Source: Raphanus sativus
Taxonomy: Eukaryota > Streptophyta > Magnoliopsida > Brassicales > Brassicaceae
Reading direction: 5' to 3'
DNA: 64,000 nucleotides
Assembly: GCF_000801105.2 (NCBI RefSeq)
Contig: NC_079512.1
Span: 38,023,848 to 38,087,847, forward strand
Of this stretch, positions 1-14,043 are shown piece after piece. The notes under the pieces are model-generated. The model searched no databases and was not told the origin of the DNA. It saw only the letters and a list, made by a program, of their open reading frames with translations. A program made the position numbers and the translations under genes. The stretch's first letter is position 1. Each line of letters starts with the position of its first letter.

Positions 1-1641
1 GTTTGACGTGAGATCAAAGGAGAGTGAAGCTCATCATCCGAATCTTCTCCACGGTCCGTTGGATAATCCTCACCTTCTCCGACGAGATTCTCTTCATCCC
101 ACTCCTCGTTCCTCGGCTGGTTACCTCCAACGCTGAACATACTCCCGAAATGTGGGAACAAGGCGCTCCTCATGCTTCCAGTCTCCGGCATCTTCTCGTG
201 AACGCTCCCGAACAGCGTGACGAGTGGATCAATCAACGAGCCTTGCCTCCTGCTCATCGTACTTCCATGGCGAGACAGAACACTCACTGTGCTTCCTCCT
301 TTGACCGGCCTAGCAACCCAACTAAGTCCTTCTTCCGCACCGTACAGCTTAATCTGATCCTTATCCACAGCTATGTCATTATCATCAGCTACATCATCCG
401 CAGGTCCGATTATGTATTCCTCTATGGTTGTTTCACCTCCAATCCCAAGTCCCTCAACCAACAAAGCCATCTCACCTATATGCATTGCCACATAAAAACA
501 TTCAAGAGACCAAAAAAATAGAATAGTCCATAACATTTTTAATAAATTATAATATTTTTCATAATTTGTAATATCGTTCCAAAAAGATATTTACTGATGT
601 AAGAATTAGAGCATCTCCAATGGCACGCTATTTTTTCTTTTATAATTTACACGAAAATATAGTAACTCTGCCGTAGAGCTTAGCTGAGTGAACCATTGGA
701 GCAAAAGTTACTTATAATAGAGTTACTCTATTTTTGCGTAAATTATAGAGGAAAAAAATAGTGTCATTTCCCAATGCTCTTAGAGTGAGAATGATTTAAA
801 GACTAACCGGTCACATCTTCGCGACCACGTAGCCTCTGAAGAACCCTCTTTGCTTCAAGCATTCGACCTTTGCTCACCAACCACCTCGGAGACTCAGGCA
901 AGAAGAAGATCGTGAGGAAGAAAAAAACAAGCGAAGGCACAAAAAGGACACCGAGCATCAACCTCCAGCTAGGAGATGGCATCAAAGACATTCCGAAAAC
1001 CATGCAGTAAGACAAGAACATCCCTCCGGAGCCAGTGAACTGCGGAAGCGTGTTCAGCAGTCCCCTTATCTCGGGAGGTGCGGTTTCAGATATATAGATA
1101 GGAACAAGCGTGACCACAAGACCGACCCCAAACCCATCTAGCAACCTTCCTAAGAGCAGCACGTAAACGTTTGGAGACCAAAGCATAACTAGAGAACCGA
1201 CGAAGTAGAGAACTGAGGAGAGTATCAGCATGGGACGGCGACCAAGCCAATCAGCTACTCCTCCGGACCATGTTGTGATCAGAGTAGCACCGATAAGTGA
1301 CATGGCCACAATTAGACCTTCCATTGATGGGTTACTCTCTAGATGAAACTCCTTTTTTATGTACAACACAGCTCCTGCAGAAGCCCAAAGTAAGCTTATA
1401 AATCCATCACACAAACAAGAATTAAAAGAGATAAAGCTAAGAGGAAGACATAGAATCTCAGAATTGTATCAATTAACCATCAAAATTTTTCACTTTGATT
1501 CTGATCATAACCATTCATACAGAGAATTATGAATTTAGAATCATAAAAAATCAAGCAATTACCTGCAATAGTTGCGTTGTCCCATCCTTGTAACAAGTTT
1601 CCAATAGCAGCAGCAATAGCAACAAGAACAGCTCCACTCAT
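1..1641 (-). CDS. TMT2: Tonoplast monosaccharide transporter TMT2/MSSP2-like (5' part)
   Basis: Proton-coupled sugar transporter of the vacuolar membrane (monosaccharide-sensing protein branch of the sugar-porter MFS). Coding exons on the minus strand are 1641-1563, 1374-808 and 475 to beyond the left edge; junctions are GT-AG and keep frame. The ATG at 1641 gives the typical start MSGAVLVAIAAAIGNLLQGW. The second exon carries several membrane helices, the sugar-porter motif GGVADWLGRRP and the PESPRWLV motif after helix 6. The third exon is the acidic, hydrophilic central loop that separates TMTs from ordinary hexose carriers. The second half of the protein lies outside the window. A 5'-UTR intron probably lies upstream of 1641. 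One residue before GGVADWLG is Trp where I recall Cys in Arabidopsis. TMT2 is favoured over TMT1/3 from recalled sequence and synteny. Confidence 0.93.
609..779. mobile_element. Tourist-like (PIF/Harbinger) MITE in TMT2 intron 2
   Basis: A 171-bp element with inverted-repeat arms of about 60 bp. It starts GAGCATCTCCAATGG and ends in an imperfect inverse of the same sequence. It is flanked by the trinucleotide TTA at 606-608 and 780-782, the target duplication typical of PIF/Harbinger MITEs. It lies wholly inside the intron 476-807. The ends are seen directly; superfamily assignment is by known TSD preference. Confidence 0.72.
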
Positions 1642-4600
1642 AATTCAACTCTTTTTTCAACAAATCTGAAGCAGAATTTCGCAAAACAGAGTCACTGATG
1701 ATCAACGATCACCTGAAAGTAGAAAAAAATTAAACAAACCCTTATGAGCAAAACATGAACAGAGAGACATAAAAACCAAAAAGCATGACCTAAGAACATA
1801 ACAACCTAGTGACGTAAAAGAACAGAACCTACGAGGTGCTTGGGAAAGACAGAGGTAAGAAACCAGATGTGTCACAATCAAAGAGAAGAATAATAAAGAA
1901 GAGAAGAGAATCTAAAGCAAGCCCCAGAGGGTAGTGATATATAATAGAGAGAGATGAAAACTAGGGTTTGCAAGTTGCACTCTAGAGGTAAGAATAAGCC
2001 ACACTATCATATGAGTGATGAGCCGCTTCAATGGCGTCACTACGCAATCAAAAAAAAAAAGCATTCTTTTTATTTTCCCTTTTGGTTAATTTAAGATTTT
2101 GAGATTATAATTAAAAAGAAAAGTTAAATACTACTTTTTTAACTTACGAAAAGACTGTGAATAGAGCCTATGGGATTAGTGACACCTGCCGCTTTGCTCT
2201 TGTCTTCTCGAACCACGTATGTGTGCTCCACTCTCTTCTTCCTTTTTCTCTCGTACAGAATCTTTCAGAGGATTAAAACACCCAAATTTTATAATCTTAA
2301 TGGGTCCACGAGTTTGTACCATTGTTCATTCTCACCGTTAAATATTTTCACATTTCTCGACACCATCTTGTCAGACACTCGTGAAGTACAAATCTAATCT
2401 ACTACTATTAAAATAGGGTTTTATACAGGCGGCGAAAAGGTAATTTACCTCTATCAACTGTACTTTTGTATGCATGATGTCTTCGGAACTAATGAGTTGC
2501 TTTGGTCGACATAAGGTTGGTTGCTTTTTGTAAATATGAAATAAAGATAGGATTGGTTTTTGAAATATTTGATGTATTGGGATCATACGAGAAATTATTG
2601 AAAAATATCTGATGTTATGAAAATAAAGTTATTGGTAAAGTAAAAGTTTAGTTTGTTTACATATCCGAAAAGCATCTTCGAATCATTTCAACTTTTCATA
2701 ATTAATCCAAGAAAGAAAGAAAAAAGGAAAAACTCAATTATGGAGAATATTGTCCAGACAGAATGAGACACTTTAACTTTAGCTAATAGTGTGAGTCGTG
2801 TGTTACAACAAGATGAACATTTTACCCTTAATTACTATTTTTCTTACAAAGTTAAAAAGGGAAGAAAGAATCGGAAAAAAATTATATTGATTCGTATATT
2901 CGTTTTCCAAAAGCATTCAAACTAGTAAAGAAAAATAAACTAACGATGATTTTACTAAGGTAAAATAATGGCAATCATTTTTACTTTCATTCGACCTTTT
3001 TATTAACACAAATCACGACTTGTATTCGTGATTTACAATTTTTGATCAACACAACAAAACATGCATGTGACTACAACTATTGGCTTTCTGAAAGCAAATA
3101 TCAATGTATTTGTTAGATGTCGTTGTTATAAGTTCATATATTTTGACCGCAAAGATTGATGTATTTTGAAAATAGAAAATACGTATCCAACTTGGTTTTT
3201 GAGTATTTATGGCTTCAGTTTTTCTGATAAATAATTTTCCCATAGAAACGTAGAATAAAAGTTATGTATGGAAAGAACCGCACACACCACATAATATAAG
3301 AACAGAAGAATCGAATATATATGATTCCTCTGTCTACATCTAACAGTTCATCATCATTGCAGCTTAAATTCCGTATAGTAAGGGGGAAGACGCACCATGT
3401 TCATTAGTTAAGATATTTTCTATTGCTTATCATTTCTAAGTAGCATTTTACAAGAGAAAATAGAAGGATTGAGAGAGAAATACCACACGATTACAACATA
3501 CAACAAGCAAGTTAAAAGAGGATGCATTAGTTGTTCAAAAAAAAAAAGGAGGATGCATTTATACTTATTCAACACTTCATTTGTTAAAAAAAATTCAACA
3601 CTTAAAATTTCAAAATCTTGAATCACTAAAGAGTTTGCATGGTTAGACGCAAAAGGTTAACATATCTTTTCATTCCCAAGAAAGACATGGTTCACGTATA
3701 GTTAAAAAAGATGCAGATGTCATGTGATCCATGTTCAGTCCATCAAACACTCAGTCCGTCAGACTTCAAACTCTCTAACTAGAACAAAAGTGTCGTACTA
3801 CTGATTTAGTTCTTAGATTTATGTCCTAACAGCCGCTGCTTCTTAAGGTTTGTTTCAAATTAAATTTGCAATAGATCACTTTGTGTGGCTTGGAGATCTC
3901 TAAAAAAACACATGTTGACTTTCGGTATAGAGCAAAATTAATTTTACTATATCTCCTTCAGGGACCCTTTTCTTTATTCTTCAATAGCTTTTGTTTATTC
4001 ATTACAATGTCTCCTACAAATATCTTTATTTTCTCAAGTTGTTGCAACTTGCAACTGTGTGGCATAAAGCTTTCGGAGGAGCTGGACAAGACGACAAGCA
4101 CACAAGTATTTTAATTAATTTTTCCTTCAAGTGCAGAACCCCTCTAATCATTTCAACCCATTGGCTTGAACCGGCGGCGTCTAAGATAAACCAAAACTTC
4201 TTGCCGTGGACTCAGTGTGTTGACCATATAAATAAAACCATCGTGTTTAGTGCTAATATTCTAGTTCAAAACTTGTAATAATATTAGTATAGTGTTTACT
4301 AATATAACAAAAGCGAATATGCTAACGTCATATTCCAAGCGAACTCTTGTTTTGACCCCATTTCTCTAAGTTATTTTGATGACCATTTCTCACAATAACT
4401 AAAAGTCTTAATGGTTGTGACTAAAATATTTACTCAGATTTGAGAATTTTAGGTTGTGGTTAGTAATTTGAGAGTAAATGAGAAAGAACTTGGCTTTGTC
4501 AGTGGTCATCAATGACTGATAATTTGTTCATGCTGAGATAATGAGAGCTGAATTATAGTATAAATCTGAATCCAAAATCTGAAGTTGTATGTAAATCAAC

Positions 4601-5423
4601 GAGGATAAAAAGACATAAAAAAGACTTGGGCTTTGTCAGTGGTCATCAACTTATAAACAAAAATTAATATTCTCTAATCTACCAAAATAAAAATAAAAAC
4701 TGTTCTATAAATAATGCCAAAGACAAGAAGGTGATAGGAAAGCGCGTAGGGTCAGTGAGAGAGAAGTAGCTGGTGAGCACTAAAAGGCAGCAGAGCAGCA
4801 GTCTTAAAGAACTTTCTTCGCACAATCATCGCCGTAAAATAAACACACAAAAACTCTCATCCAACGAATCTAATTGCCCGACCAGTCTCTCAGCAATCAA
4901 AATCTGAAGGGAAAAAAATCTATTATTATATTTTGAATCTCGAATAAAGAACTATCTGTTATAAACATTAAATAATTGTAGCTTTTCCCCTTCTCGTTCG
5001 ACCTTCCTTCGTCTCTCAAGTTTCTCTTTTTCCCCTTTTAAATCAGAGATTCCTAATAATCCAATATCCATTTCTCAGTCTTTCTCTTCCACCATTCTCT
5101 TTGATTACTGGTAAGTAAACAACTAGATCCTCTTTATGTTTCTGGTTCCTTTGAAGAATACTTTACTGAAACTAAAGCAAACTCATGTTTGACTTTGACT
5201 TTTTAGCAATAGTACTTGTGTGTTCTTGTCTTGTTGGTTTTAATTGGACCATGCTTAATCTGATCTGATCTGAAGTGGGTTTGTCTGTTTTCTACTAGTG
5301 ATTGTTAAAGTTCGTTACTTTTCTCCTTTAGTTTATGAGATTGCTAAAGGGTTTGACTTTGTCTTCTCTATGAACAGTAGTTCGTTGGATGAAGAACAGA
5401 GAGAGTGAAAGTTTCTGTCTTTA
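1642..5423. other. Intergenic region between divergent TMT2 and CPK5
   Basis: No gene is supported here; open frames are short and low-complexity. The left part holds the TMT2 5' UTR and promoter. A sequence resembling a Helitron 5' end (TCTACTACTATTAAAATAGG preceded by A) begins at 2398, but no matching 3' terminus was found. A 24-26-bp direct repeat occurs at 4488-4512 and 4624-4649. The right end is the CPK5 leader, with a probable 5'-UTR intron from about 5110 to 5379 (GTAAGT donor, AACAG acceptor). Confidence 0.6.
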
Positions 5424-7607
<2,184 letters not shown>

Positions 7608-7855
7608 AGAGGTGTGTGTTTTAATCTGTTGACTGCAAAAGGTGTGTTCTTGTTCATGGGATCAACACTCTCAATGCCTCACCACATAGAAGAAGGAGAG
7701 ACCAAACCGAGTTCATAAGCTGTGGAAGAATGAGCTAATAATGTTTAACTACATCATGACTTAATAGTTTTTTCTCTTCCACCTCTATGTGGTTGTTTGT
7801 ATGTTTGTTTGTTATGGCCATTGTTGAAGTTAAGTGACCTTTTGTTTATCTTCAA

Positions 7856-10734
7856 CTAGGGTCGGCCCGCCCTACGGGCGGGATGTGAATCTTAAAACAA
7901 TTTCAACAATTAAGTAAACATATAATATAAATTTTTATCATATAAAATATACATATTAGTTAAATTTTGTACATGTCATTGTAATGAAATATTTTTGTTC
8001 ACATTGAAAAATTGTGATTGAGTTTAAATTTCTATAACAAAATGCAAATGATTTTAAAATCATGCGGAAAATATCTTTTTAATATGTATATATATATATC
8101 GTTTAGATTAAATACATAATATATAAATATAATTAAATATTTAAATATAATATCTTTGATATATATATATATATTGCTTACAGTAAACTAAATATTAATT
8201 TTCAAACAACACTTAGGAAATACTAAAACGATTTTACTTTTGAATTTTTATTTATATATATTTCTTTCTATCAGAATTTGCGAATGAATTATTTTTTAAA
8301 CCTAACAATATTATGGATGTACTAATTAGTTACTTTGTTTTCTAAAATTGTTACTTTTATAATTATGTCAAAATAATTTCTGTTGTATTGATTATATTTT
8401 GTGAGGTATGTACCACTTGCGTTGATTTATTTGATATGTATTTGTTTTAAAAGTATTGATCAATACAAATACATAATATTCTTTTATTTTTCGTGTTGTA
8501 TTTTGACATACTAAGCATATTTGGTGGAACAGAAGACTATCATTATTGTTGTTTTGCGTGCTTGTCAAGTCAGTTACGGTGCGAATAATCCATAATCCGA
8601 GTATGAAAAATAGTTACCATCGTTATTGAGTAAACAAACTAATATTAATTCTTTTTTATTTGTTGTTTTAAAAGAGAATGTTTTGAGTAAAATAGGTTCA
8701 TAAAATTATAACAATAAAGATCAGAACGATACTTCATTTTCAAGTCCACCAATAGACCAGCTCGCAAAAAATAAAAATTCTAGCCCTGTTATAAAATGAC
8801 TAAAGTAAGTTTGTAATGGACAGATTTTGATATCAGAGTTCAAAAGTCGATGAATTTTCCTAGTGAAGCAACACTGTTGGGATTCTTTAGTATTTGAGTT
8901 CATCAAGTATACACCATACTGCGTGGCATTCTGAGAAAAGAAGTCTTGATCCAGCAATGCTATATCATACGTTAGAAACAACACATTAACCCTAGTACTG
9001 TAATAAGAAGATGTCTCCATTAATTTGAAAAAAAAGACATCTCCATTACTCTGTATAATCTTTTTCTTTTTTGTTTACTAAAATTTTGGAACAGCAAGAA
9101 TTCCACCGAACAAAGTCGCACTGATAAACAAATTAAAGATCTTGTTACAAAAAAAAAAAAAAACAAATTAAAGATCTATTTTGAAGTTATGACTTTGTTT
9201 ACTAACTTCGTCGGTGTAACACAACGCATGATAAATAGAACACATAAGAAGTAAAGCATACTGATCTGTAGCTTTGCAGAATAAAAGTAAAAGATCTACA
9301 CTTGCAATAGAAAAGATCAATAATAATCCAAATCTTGACAGAATTTTAACAGCTTTCAGAGAACAACAATTAGGGAGAAAAAAATCTTCGCAGAATCTTG
9401 GGTAGAGAGATCGATTGTAAGCAGCTAGATATTCTCAAGAATACCAAAGAACATCATGTTCTGGAGTGAACCTTTTGTCTCCCACAGCCCACCGTCCGTT
9501 ACGCTCAAAGGACAAAGCACAACTGCCAGAAATAAAGACACAATATTATACAGTTCAACATAAAAAACTTGTTTTAAAAAAGCAGATCTCATTGACGAAC
9601 AAAATGACCCTCAAAATTCTTAATGAAACTTCAGATAACTCAAAAAAATTGCTTGTAGAGTCTTTCCCAACCTCATCTGCTCAATTTGTAGATTAGACTC
9701 AGCATAGATACAATCACAAAGAGTCACTGTGATTCCGAACTCTCTGTAATCTAAGGAAAAGTAGATCTTAGTTATATGCAATGGAAGTAACATGATAATA
9801 TTTTCATGATCTAAACACCAACCTCTTGATGACATGGCGGAGAGCTTAAAAAAATTCCCAGATGCCTTAGCTGTGCGAAAGGAGAAGCAGTTAGAGATCA
9901 AAGAAAAAAATGTTCACATTTTTACATATAAGAAAAAGCTTAGAAACTGAGATAATACTGCTTATGCGTCCTAGATCTTCAAAGGATCCAACAGTGAGAA
10001 TAAGTCTTATTGAAACTGAAGCAGCCATATACTTTGAACCAAGTGAAGAAACCCTTACTGCTCATCTAAAACACAAAGTCGAGTTTCTCAATCTAGGGTA
10101 ACATGCAATCTAATTGAAACACGAAACACAATCATAATTTCAGTATATATTAAGAATACATCACATTGTGCTACACTAAGAGAAGAAGAAACTAACCGGT
10201 TAGAGGAGCGACGATGATTGACGGCGAAGAAGGAGATGGTGACTGCAAAACATGAACAATACAAAAAAAATCAACAAACGTATGCAAAATCAAGAGTACA
10301 GATGATGATGATGATCTACAGAAAGTAAAGTTACCTTTTATAGGGTTAGAGACACCGCCTTACAGATCAAAACAAAGCATTGAAGACTACATAGTGGGAG
10401 AGTGTATCAATGGGAGTTAACACAAACCCATAACTCGGACCGTTTCATATAGTAGGGAGAAGCAAAAACGTCAACTCGTCGCCGTTGACGCAGAAGAGAG
10501 ACGATCTTTTTTTTCAGTTAAACAAAATTAGGATTGGAGCGCAGAACAATCTAACTGGGCCAAATATACCTTCTACTTTCAAGCCCAACCACACATACGA
10601 ACGAAGCCCATGACAAAATAAGTTTAATGAAATGCTGCACTTTGCAAATAGGACACATGTCAACGCCAGGATCAACGAATTTGTGACCTGGAATCTGACG
10701 TGTCACCATGAGAGATACATCTTTCTTTTATAGA
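7856..10734 (-). mobile_element. Non-autonomous Helitron in the CPK5 3' flank
   Basis: Read on the minus strand, the element starts TCTATAAAAGAAAG at 10734, preceded by A, and ends CTAG at 7856, followed by T. This is the Helitron rule of insertion between A and T without target duplication. Six bases inside the CTAG end is a perfect 7-bp hairpin, CCCGCCC-TAC-GGGCGGG (7866-7882 on plus), as expected near Helitron 3' ends. Removing the element rejoins host sequence as cttcaa|tatagac. No Rep/helicase frame is present, so it is non-autonomous (2.88 kb). Inside are minus-strand blocks bounded by good splice signals, for example 10242-10197 and about 9870-9825, suggesting captured gene exons; the donor gene is not recognised. 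Confidence 0.8.
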
Positions 10735-12143
10735 TATAGACTATTCAATCTTGTATTTGTAAAACGAAAAAAGTATATTTATGTTGTGTGTTTCTTTCTA
10801 ACCATGTTTTAATTTCTTTCTAGACGATTATGACCCTTAATCAATATCAGATAACACAGTTGGGATTAAATAAATATGAAAACGCCAATGGCATTTGATG
10901 AGCTAGCAAGTCTCAATCATGTAATCAAGGTGTATCTGTCTTTCGCACTCAAATAAAACCAAAACTCAAGGCTGTTCGACACAGATCATTCATTGGCACC
11001 TATCTGTAAATTGGAACACTACCAAAACCATTTTTGTATTATTTTTACATATATTTTATATTTTTTTGCCAACCTTCATAGTTCATGTTCACATGCTTTG
11101 TAACGCCGCAACCGTTAACAAAAGTAATATCAAAATTAATTTTAGTGTCATTTGTTTACCAATCAACACATTCGTAACTTAAACCAAACTTTAAACCGGT
11201 GCTTGCTTAATCAGATTTTAAAGCAAACATCAGATAACCATAATCAATCACAAACTGAATCATGAAACTTATCGTTAAACAATGTAGATTTCTATTTGTC
11301 AATGTAAACAATGTATATTTTGTTTCTTTAAAAAAAATTATGATCAATAAAAATAAATAAACAATTTGCCACCGACGATATTACTCCCACCGACAAATGC
11401 AATGTCGGCTGTGCATCTCAGTTTAATGCAACCGACGTTTCGTTTAGACTATGTTTTTCACATTCACATTTTCGTAGGAAAACTCCCCACAAAATGGGGA
11501 AATTATTCAGTGTTATTGCTTTATTTATTTATCTGAAAACAACAAAGTCGTCTTTAGTGGTGGATTTAGAAATAGTTTTTATCAGGAGCATAACTATAAA
11601 ACCTTAGTAATGCATTTACAAATTCAAATTTTCATCAGAGGTATTACTAAAACTCTTGACAAAATTATACTAACTAAAAATAATCATGGTGGGCAGTTGC
11701 CCCACCCACTCCCAACTTAGCCTCTGCCCTGCTCGTTTGCTTCACTTGTCAAAAAATGGTGTCGGTCATGGATCCTCGGGGTTTGATATGTTTTCACATT
11801 AGTAGTAGTTTTACTTTTTAACGTAACTGAATCTGTTTTTAGTACTGCTATTGATGACGGTGGCCAAAGAATTGGCGCGTAAAAAGTAACAAACAAAATA
11901 ACAGATTTTACATACTTGCATGGTTATTAAATACAAAAATACAACTGCACAAACAACATGTAAAAACAAATCAAACTAATAAATATTTTTTTTAAACTAG
12001 GCAAATTAATTATAGCAACAAAATACAACATCACCTTTTAAAAATGAACACATCGTTTGTATATGATTTTGATTATACCTCCAATTCAACAAAATGGAAA
12101 CGAATATATTCTTTGAGACAAATGACAAAACAGAGAATCATCA
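10735..12143. other. Intergenic; degenerate repeat remnant
   Basis: No gene is supported. It begins with host sequence displaced by the Helitron, probably the original CPK5 3' end or terminator. Around 11540-11745, segments resembling the decayed 'ggatttagaaat ... gggcagttgccccaccca ... cctctgccct' repeat of crucifer genomes suggest an old mobile-element remnant. The rest is AT-rich with no structure I can name. Confidence 0.35.
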
Positions 12144-12581
12144 TCATCGTTGACGCTTCTGTTTGCATGAGAGAGGAAGAGTGTCGGAAGAAGAGCCGGT
12201 GAGAGTGCGGATCTGAGAACGGAGCTTGAAGAAGACGTGCATTATGCTTCCTTTGTTGTGAGAACCAATTGTTTTAGCTTCCTCTCTGCTAAGCTCGAGG
12301 TCTCTGATGAAAATGGGTTTCCTCGAGAGGATCCATGACCAGCCCCATTCCCACCACTCTTTCGCAGAGCTTCCTACTTGCTTTCCCATATCCGAAACGG
12401 ATTTGGACTTGGGGAACCGAGATGCGATCTCTGATGGTTGGTTTAGGAGATTGAGTGAGAGAGAAGAGAGACGACGGCGTATAACACCAGGCTGGTCATC
12501 TTTAGTGGGACTACTAAGGCGTTGAGAGACGGGGAGAGAAGTAGGTTTGCGAATCTGGAGAGTTTCCATCATTGAGCTCAT
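12144..12581 (-). CDS. Small unknown protein (At4g35320-like)
   Basis: Single-exon gene of 145 codons starting MSSMMETLQIRKPTSLPVSQ. The protein is basic and Ser-rich, with a tryptophan cluster SAKEWWEWGWSWILSRKP near residues 72-89 and a basic C-terminus ending CKQKRQR. No enzyme domain, signal peptide or clear membrane helix is visible, although the Trp-rich stretch could be membrane-associated. It matches what I recall of the uncharacterised Arabidopsis pair At4g35320/At2g17300, and its place between CPK5 and XCP1 fits that synteny. Function unknown. The opposite-strand frames over the same bases are shadows. Confidence 0.75.
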   Translation of the reverse strand: MSSMMETLQIRKPTSLPVSQRLSSPTKDDQPGVIRRRLSSLSLNLLNQPSEIASRFPKSKSVSDMGKQVGSSAKEWWEWGWSWILSRKPIFIRDLELSREEAKTIGSHNKGSIMHVFFKLRSQIRTLTGSSSDTLPLSCKQKRQR

Positions 12582-13912
12582 TGCTTTTTTTTATTTCTAT
12601 AGAGGGAAAGAGAGAATGAAAGTTTTGGAGCAAGAGAGAATGAGATTGGTGGTGGTGGGAAGTAGTGATCACAGCTCTAACACAGCCTGTGTTTTTATTC
12701 CCCCGCTTTTTTTTTCTTTTCCTGTGTGGGATCCATTTTACTTTTATGCCCAGCACCAGCAGCCAATTACATGCATATATTCATTATTTTGTTTTTTTAA
12801 TTAAAAACTAAAAGTATTATTGTTAGATTTGTCATTTGTGTAGTTATTATATGAATATACTCCTAAAAATATTAGGAAATACGACCATTTATGTGAACTC
12901 TTTGTGAATATATAATTTAGGTTGCATAGCTCAATCTAAAATACAAATTTAATCAGTTAACTTTAAGTTTAAGGTTGTTTTACTATAAACCAGTTGCTTA
13001 TTGGTGTGACTCATGTTAAGACAAGTCTTATTGTGGTGTCTTTATTTGTTTCCTTTCTTCTTCTTCTTCCTGAATATACAAGCCCAACAGCAATAACAGA
13101 GTATTTATATACAAGCCCAACAGAAATAACAACGGATTTATATGTACAAGCCCATGTTCAACAGAAATAACAACGACGTTAAAAGTTTTTCCCACTCCTG
13201 CTGCTTTGTATCTTTTCAAGAATCTCTTACAAGTCAATGATCTAACATTTGTTATCCATGTTAATCCACTCAGTTTCTAACTACTTGTGGTGTAATCTTT
13301 TATGTGGCAGTACTATATTTTTGCGTATGTAGACGCCCCAGGCTATCAGATTATTGAAGAACCTCAACATCATAAGTACTGGTGTCTTTGTACAGAACTA
13401 TATTGAAGAGAAAGTTGGTTGTTTTATTCAATCCAAATGGATTTTATAGCTTCTAGTGAACAGTTGTTCTGGAAATGCACAGGTTTTCTATATTTTAAAC
13501 CCCTAAGCTCTCTCTCTTCTTGTTCAGAACACAAACTTCTTGATTTCAAATGTGAAGAGGCTCTGTTTATTCAGTTTGCTTACTAGCTTCTCTAACAGGT
13601 TGAGCGAGATTCAGTGGGCATGCTTCATCCTATTGTGTTGTGGCTTCACCACTGCTCAGTTGAATTCAAAGTCATTTTTTGGCTCTTGTGAGAGTGTCTG
13701 ATTAATAGAAACTTTAAGCTCTTTAGCCTCTATAGTTACTTCCTTTTATTATGATAATATAATATTTGGATTAACTGCTCTGAAAGTGAAGCTATTGTTT
13801 TGAAAATTGCATGCTTAGAGCAAAAGGCAAAAACTAAGAAGAGATCCAACCGTGAAGACTTGGAGACCGATGTACTTGTTCTTTTTTTAAAAAAATTTAA
13901 TCAGTGTCTTTG
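12582..13912. other. Intergenic, upstream of XCP1
   Basis: No gene is supported. At about 13074-13170 a roughly 38-bp unit based on 'tatacaagcccaacagaaataac' occurs three times in tandem with divergence. The rest is AT-rich; the right end is the XCP1 promoter. Confidence 0.5.
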
Positions 13913-13923
13913 CTTCAAAGCAA
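13913..13923 (+). promoter_or_regulatory. Tracheary-element motif (TERE) upstream of XCP1
   Basis: CTTCAAAGCAA fits the published consensus CTTNAAAGCNA, described as the tracheary-element regulatory element in xylem cysteine-protease promoters and other secondary-wall/cell-death genes. It lies 131 bp before the XCP1 ATG and 35 bp before the TATA box. The match is direct; activity is inferred. Confidence 0.7.
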
Positions 13924-13957
13924 ATACTTTGAGACTTTCTCGTCTCTCCCCCACTTG

Positions 13958-13965
13958 TATATAAA
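13958..13965 (+). promoter_or_regulatory. TATA box of XCP1
   Basis: TATATAAA, 79 bp before the XCP1 start codon. This would place transcription start near 13990 and give a leader of roughly 50 nt. Confidence 0.65.
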
Positions 13966-14043
13966 CCCTATGCCCTCTACTCTATTTCACATCATCTCAT
14001 TCTTCTTCCTCCTCTTCTTTCAGTGAAACAGCTTTTAGCTATT

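Noticed and set aside
24..521. 165-codon plus-strand open frame
   Set aside because: It is antisense to the acidic central-loop exon of TMT2, which matches the family on the minus strand.
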